Shown piece after piece: positions 60,178 through 64,000 of a DNA stretch of 64,000 nt. Source of the stretch: CAZCAC01 sp964496575 (lineage in GTDB: Bacteria > Planctomycetota > UBA1135 > GCA-002686595); NCBI GenBank assembly GCA_964496575.1, contig CAZCAC010000017.1, positions 1 to 64,000 on the forward strand. Direction: 5' to 3'. The notes beneath the pieces are model-generated. The model ran no database searches and had not been told where the DNA came from. It saw only the letters and a list, made by a program, of their open reading frames with translations. A program made the position numbers and the translations under genes. The stretch's first letter is position 1, and each line of letters begins with the position of its first letter.

Positions 60178-61908
60178 TCAGGGGAGGAATCGGATGACGA
60201 TCGAGCCGCTGGTATTGCGATTGCCGGCGGCTGGATCGGTGTAGAGGAGCTGGAAGGCGACGGTGTCGCCCGGTGCGATCGCGCCGGGGCCGGAGGAGAA
60301 GGGGGGGTGTGACAGGTCCAGGGGCACGAGGGCGGAACCGCTGGCGTCGAATACCAACCAGGTGGCGAGGTGGAGCTCGCCGGAGACGCAGAGCGTGCCG
60401 GCGTCGTAGGGGAGCGGGGGCCCCGGGGCGCCGTAGACGAGTCGGGCACGGGCGGTGGGAGGGACGCCCGTGACGACGAGCCGAGTGAGGTTGTTGCGCA
60501 GGCTGATCGGCCCGGAGACGGTGAGGTTTGCGCCGGCCCCGACGGAGTTGGGGGTGGTGGGGCAGCCGTTCCCGCGGTCCCCGGCCGCACCGCGGTAGAT
60601 GGCGATGCGGCCCTTCTTGTAGGTCTCCCCTGGGGGGATGAACCTCGGATCGGACACGACCCACTCGGCCAGCCCGTCGCCGTCGTGGTCGTCGATCAGG
60701 TAGAGGTACTGGCCGAGCTTGTAGTCGTTGTCGGGCCGTCCCACGTGCTTCCAGAGAACCGCACCCGTGCGCCCGGAGATCAGGTACACGGCGCCGCTGC
60801 GCCAGTGTGGCGGATGCACCGACTCCGCGGGCGCACCGACGAGGAGATCAGGGAATCCGTCTCCATTCACGTCCTTGCCCGAGACCGTGGCATCGCCGAA
60901 GGCGGCGTTGGCGGTGGTGTAGTCGGCACCGTTGAAGAAGCGCAGGATCGAGCCGTCATCTCCGGAGAAGATGTAGACGCCGCACTTGTGGCCCCCTGCC
61001 ACCCCGTAGGTTCCTGGAGCGCCTGCCGCGATATCGTCGATGCCGTCCCCGTTCCAGTCTCCAGCGACGCTCACGGACACGCCGAGCTCCTCGTCGACTC
61101 GCGTCCCATCGAACGTCATCAGCTCGGCTCCGGTCTTCCCCGAGAAGAGGATGACCCGCCCGGCGTTGGAGAGTGATGGCGAGTACAGGTAATCCCCGAT
61201 CAGGTAGTCACTTCCCCCGTCCCCGTCCCAGTCTCCGTAGGGAACGACCTGGGGGTTCCTCCCCATCCCGACCCAGAGGGTGGTGTGCTCGCGGAACAGG
61301 GCGCCGGTTGGGGCGCTGTAGAGACGGACCCAGAACTCCTCGGTTCCGGTTGTGGCGAGTTCGGGATGGCCGTCGCCATCGAGGTCGCCGAGCCCATACA
61401 CATGATTACCGATGCGATCCCAGGAGTTGTGCTCGGTGATCTCCTGGATCAGCGTGTGGGTCGCCCCGCTGAAGATCCGCACGACCCCCTCGTAGAACTC
61501 CAGGGTGAAGGCATTAGGAGCCCCGACGGCGTAGTCGGGAACGTCGTCGTCGTCCCACAGGCCGATCCCCGTGACATCGGAGCCGTGGCTGTCGTGCCAC
61601 CCGGGCCGGTAGGTGCTCCGGTACCTCACTAGTGTCGACCAATCTGCTCCCGAGCGCACCCGGTGCATGTGAGGCAGGGGACTACCGTAAATGAAGTCCC
61701 GGATTCCATCCCCGTTGACGTCCCCGATCGTGTCGAACCTGTAGAAGCGGTGGTCCCACTGAGAGGAGTCTCCCACGAAGACGTGGAGCAGCTCCTGGGC
61801 GGTAGCCGTTGGATTCGAAGGCGAGGCGAGGAAAAGGCCGAGGCCCACGAGAACAACGACCCCGTGTCGAGAGCGAAGAGACCTCAGAAATGTGCGGCTC
61901 ATGATCAC
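60178..61908 (-). CDS. Secreted FG-GAP protein with variant C-terminal module
   Basis: The 576-residue protein has a leader with core VVVLVGLGLFLASPSNPTAT. Residues about 55-440 hold FG-GAP blades (IGDVNGDGIRDFIYGSPLPH, GLGDLDGDGHPELATTG, VAGDWNGDGIDDIAAGAPG, KDVNGDGFPDLLVGAP). The C-terminal 140 residues are not the Cys-rich CPC module but a related-looking one: CPTTPNSVGAGANLTVSGPI, then DTVAFQLLYTDPAAGNRN and an end GSIVIRFLP. The FQxxYxDPAAG...FLP ending parallels YYQLWYR...WLP. ATG 61908 overlaps the small upstream ORF by 4 bp; ATG 61902 is an alternative. Likely surface-located. Confidence 0.8.
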   Translation of the reverse strand: MIMSRTFLRSLRSRHGVVVLVGLGLFLASPSNPTATAQELLHVFVGDSSQWDHRFYRFDTIGDVNGDGIRDFIYGSPLPHMHRVRSGADWSTLVRYRSTYRPGWHDSHGSDVTGIGLWDDDDVPDYAVGAPNAFTLEFYEGVVRIFSGATHTLIQEITEHNSWDRIGNHVYGLGDLDGDGHPELATTGTEEFWVRLYSAPTGALFREHTTLWVGMGRNPQVVPYGDWDGDGGSDYLIGDYLYSPSLSNAGRVILFSGKTGAELMTFDGTRVDEELGVSVSVAGDWNGDGIDDIAAGAPGTYGVAGGHKCGVYIFSGDDGSILRFFNGADYTTANAAFGDATVSGKDVNGDGFPDLLVGAPAESVHPPHWRSGAVYLISGRTGAVLWKHVGRPDNDYKLGQYLYLIDDHDGDGLAEWVVSDPRFIPPGETYKKGRIAIYRGAAGDRGNGCPTTPNSVGAGANLTVSGPISLRNNLTRLVVTGVPPTARARLVYGAPGPPLPYDAGTLCVSGELHLATWLVFDASGSALVPLDLSHPPFSSGPGAIAPGDTVAFQLLYTDPAAGNRNTSGSIVIRFLP

Positions 61909-62096
61909 GGCGATTCGAAGTCGTAGGTGTAGATGCGGAAGCCGGTCAAGCCGTCGCCGACGAAGAGCAGCCGATCAGTGACGTAGTCGTCGAAGTCGGC
62001 TGCCTCCAGCGCGGGGGGCACGTCGCACAGGTACAGGAAACAAGTCTCCCCCGGAGTCTGGATCAGCTTCTCGGGAACGAGGCGGGTCTCGTCCAT
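61905..62096 (-). CDS. Small hypothetical protein
   Basis: A 63-residue frame starts at ATG 62096 after GAGGGAACC and overlaps the FG-GAP gene start by 4 bp, suggesting coupling. The sequence (MDETRLVPEKLIQTPGETCF, then CDVPPALEAADFDDYVTDRL and GFRIYTYDFESP) has no leader and no motif I recognise. The frame extends upstream to 62225 without a good start, so this may instead be the tail of a degraded larger gene. Confidence 0.4.
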   Translation of the reverse strand: MDETRLVPEKLIQTPGETCFLYLCDVPPALEAADFDDYVTDRLLFVGDGLTGFRIYTYDFESP

Positions 62097-62354
62097 GGTT
62101 CCCTCGACGTCGAAGCCGCGCCCGCGACGTTTGCCGTCAGGAAAGTGAGAGTGGTCAGAACCCAACCGCTCCGCCGGATTGCCCGAGGGGAGACGGTGGT
62201 CGTCAGGGGGGCACTTGGGCAGCAATGAGTTTCATCGTTCGCACTCCTCTTCTCTCGCCTTCGTTCGGCCATTTCGGCCGGCGAGCGCCCGGAACCCGAC
62301 GTGGGTCCCGTGCTTCTATCCAGGAGACGGCGGGGTCCGGTTTTCCGCAAGAAG

Positions 62355-62393
62355 CCCCGGTCGGAATCCCCGAGTGGTGGACACCGACCGGGG
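62355..62393 (-). terminator. Terminator-like hairpin downstream of the UvrA-like gene
   Basis: A perfect 10-bp stem (CCCCGGTCGG at 62355-62364 with its complement at 62384-62393) and a 19-base loop lie 64 bp after the UvrA-like stop codon on the minus strand. A smaller 5-bp hairpin is at 62266-62280. Nothing else is seen in 62226-62456. Confidence 0.45.
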
Positions 62394-62456
62394 CGAGTAC
62401 AGGCTCAGTGCTGTTGCGGCAGCACCATCAGCCTGTGGCGCGGGTCCCGTGACGTG

Positions 62457-64000
62457 TCAGCCGGAGTCGCACACGAACCCGTCGTTCTCGCCCAGCCCGA
62501 GGCACAACGAGAGGTCCGAAGCCGCGACCAACGCCGCATGGTGATCGACGACGACCACCAGGTCGCCGCGGTCGGCGAGCTCGCGGAACGCCTCGACGAG
62601 GCGCGAAAGATCGGCCAGGTGCTGTCCGGCGGCGGGCTCGTCGAAGAGGTGCAGCGCGGGGGACCGGCGACTCGAGAGACTCTTCGCCAGCGCCAGGCGC
62701 TGCACCTCGCCGCCCGAGAGGCTCGTGACCTCGCGACCGGCGGAGAGGTGTCCCAGGCCGACGCGCGAGAGCGCTTCGAAGGCGCTCCGCAGGCGACCGC
62801 TAGGCAGAACCGAGGCGAGCGCGCCCACCGGCTGCTCCAGGAACTGCGCCACGTCGAACCCACCCCAGCGCACCGCCAGCACCTCCGGCCGGTAGCGCCG
62901 GCCCTCGCAGGTCGGGCACGGGAGGTCGAGGTCGGCCATGAAGTCCATGGCCACGCGCTCCCGACCCGATCCGCCGCACGCCGGGCAGCGCCCCTTCGGG
63001 CTCCTGAAGCTGAACGCCTGACGCGGCAGCTCCGTCCCGGCGGCCTCGGCGTGAAAGAGACGCTGCAAGGAACTCATCAGCTCGAGCGCGGTCAGCACCG
63101 TGCCTCCGCGCGAGACCGCGCGCCGGCCGCGCACGGCCCGGAAGTGCTCGAGGCCTCCGGTCAGCTCGATCGAGGTGCAGCCGACGGGAGCGCCGGCGGT
63201 GAAGGAGGCCTCGAGCACCTCGAAGAGCAGCGTGCTCTTGCCGCTGCCCGAGGGTCCGGTGACCGTCACGACACCGGAGCGGGGGAGCTCGAGGTCGATG
63301 CCGCCGAGAGGACCGGCGGCGACCTCGACGAGGCGCACGCGTTCGCGGTCCGGTGGGGGGAGCTCCGGCTCGAGGGTCGTCCTCGAGGCGCGGGCCGTCG
63401 GACCGTCGCCGGCCAGGAGCTCCTCCGGCGGACCCGACCCGATGAGCCGTCCCCCCTCGACGCCCGCTCCCGGACCGAGTTCGATCAGGTGGTCGGCGCC
63501 GCGCAGGATGAGGGGATCGTGCTCGACGACGACGACGGTGTTGCCCGCCGCGCAGAGCTGTCGCAGCGAGGCGAGCAGCATCCGGGCCTCGTCCGGCTGC
63601 AGGCCGGCGCTCGGCTCGTCGAGCACCAGCGTGGCTCCGGAGAGGTTCGCGCGCAGGACGCTCGCCAGGCGGGCCCGCTGTTGCTCGCCGCCGGAGAGCT
63701 CCTGGCTGCGGCGCCCGAGCGAGAGGTGTCCGAGGCCCAGCGCGATCAGCTCCTCGAGGCGTGCCTCGATCTCGGGCAGGAGCGCGCCGATCGCCGCGGC
63801 GGCGGACGGGGCCGCGCCGGCGGCGGACGCGCCGAGGGTCTCGAGAGCCGTGGCCACCTCCGTCAGCGACAGCTCGAGGAGCTCGGGCAGGCTGCGGCCG
63901 CCGAGCTCGACCCCGCGCGCCTCGGCTCCGATTCCCGCGCCGCCGCACTCGAGGCACGGCCGGTCGACGAGCGGCGCCGTCCAGGCGCTCGAGTTCCGGT
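62457..64000 (-). CDS. UvrA-like excinuclease ATPase, 3' part
   Basis: The gene runs off the right edge; 514 residues are visible. The first visible part has a zinc-finger-like PCLECGGAGIGAEARGVELG, then LSLGRRSQELSGGEQQRARL and LVLDEPSAGLQPDEARMLLA (signature and Walker B of the first ATPase). The second ATPase follows: TVTGPSGSGKSTLLFEVLEA (Walker A), CPACGGSGRE with a second CPTC pair, REVTSLSGGEVQRLALAKSL and LHLFDEPAAGQHLADL. This is the duplicated ABC plus zinc-finger plan of UvrA, the damage-recognition subunit of nucleotide excision repair. Motif drift (DEPAAGQH in place of DEPTTGLH) and the compact spacing suggest a UvrA2-type paralogue rather than the housekeeping UvrA. GTG 63857 is an internal codon, not the start, because conserved sequence continues upstream to the edge. 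Confidence 0.85.
   Translation of the reverse strand, partial: RNSSAWTAPLVDRPCLECGGAGIGAEARGVELGGRSLPELLELSLTEVATALETLGASAAGAAPSAAAAIGALLPEIEARLEELIALGLGHLSLGRRSQELSGGEQQRARLASVLRANLSGATLVLDEPSAGLQPDEARMLLASLRQLCAAGNTVVVVEHDPLILRGADHLIELGPGAGVEGGRLIGSGPPEELLAGDGPTARASRTTLEPELPPPDRERVRLVEVAAGPLGGIDLELPRSGVVTVTGPSGSGKSTLLFEVLEASFTAGAPVGCTSIELTGGLEHFRAVRGRRAVSRGGTVLTALELMSSLQRLFHAEAAGTELPRQAFSFRSPKGRCPACGGSGRERVAMDFMADLDLPCPTCEGRRYRPEVLAVRWGGFDVAQFLEQPVGALASVLPSGRLRSAFEALSRVGLGHLSAGREVTSLSGGEVQRLALAKSLSSRRSPALHLFDEPAAGQHLADLSRLVEAFRELADRGDLVVVVDHHAALVAASDLSLCLGLGENDGFVCDSG

Noticed and set aside
57957..60590. Very long minus-strand ORF (about 877 codons) opposite the GT-C-like gene
   Set aside because: The translation is a Gln/Pro/Arg/Glu-rich low-complexity string with no motif, as expected for the antisense frame of a high-GC gene.
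1..64000. tRNA, rRNA, integrase or transposase genes
   Set aside because: None seen on either strand by motif reading; absence is by eye only and small RNAs would be missed.

Overview
The window is high-GC (roughly two-thirds G+C by eye), densely coding DNA with no rRNA, tRNA, CRISPR array, transposase or phage gene that I can see. It looks like a chromosomal piece of a Planctomycetota-type bacterium. The signs are a planctomycete-style ECF sigma factor followed by a Ser/Thr kinase, a DUF1800/DUF1501 pair with twin-arginine leaders, and many secreted FG-GAP/beta-propeller proteins that share a short Cys-rich C-terminal module ending in W-L-P. The taxon is inferred, not proven.

Layout. Positions 1-330 hold one end of a large inverted repeat built from CACGGAGG units. 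366-5869 carries a cyclophilin/HExxH fusion and a divergent pair of glycoside hydrolases (GH29 fucosidase, GH106-like rhamnosidase). 5922-10963 holds three secreted proteins with the shared C-terminal module, plus a 29-codon scrap of a second GH106-like gene. 11344-14429 is the DUF1800/DUF1501 pair, with DUF1800 interrupted by two in-frame stops. 14547-25732 mixes FG-GAP proteins, an ECF sigma factor, a membrane-linked kinase, an arylsulfotransferase-like protein, and a DUF418 gene cut off at a 97-bp hairpin. 25831-28913 is an ECF sigma/anti-sigma pair whose anti-sigma factor carries a large C25-like (caspase-fold) periplasmic region. 29350-33660 has two more modular surface proteins. 33842-38586 has a sulfatase-like/ankyrin protein, a small lipoprotein, and a metallopeptidase-like gene with one in-frame stop.

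From 38678 the content is more metabolic: a class V aminotransferase with a radical SAM partner, a beta-helix protein, RlmN, glutaminyl-tRNA synthetase, a 216-bp near-perfect palindrome, two tandem glutamate dehydrogenase homologues that both lack the signature catalytic lysine, two GT9 heptosyltransferases and an enoyl-CoA hydratase. 51978-58153 is a co-oriented set of two radical SAM proteins, an ABC-2 exporter and a DegT aminotransferase that looks like a glycan or small-molecule assembly/export locus. The window ends with a GT-C-like membrane protein, an FG-GAP protein with a variant C-terminal module, and the 3' part of a UvrA-like gene.

The strongest candidate for an undescribed system is the shared C-terminal module: six full copies, one remnant and one variant on otherwise unrelated secreted proteins. 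Three of the copies also share DNA running past the stop codon, as if the module moves as a cassette. Also notable are the anti-sigma/C25-like fusion, the lysine-less tandem glutamate dehydrogenases, the long palindromes at gene breakpoints, and three nonsense codons inside two otherwise intact frames.
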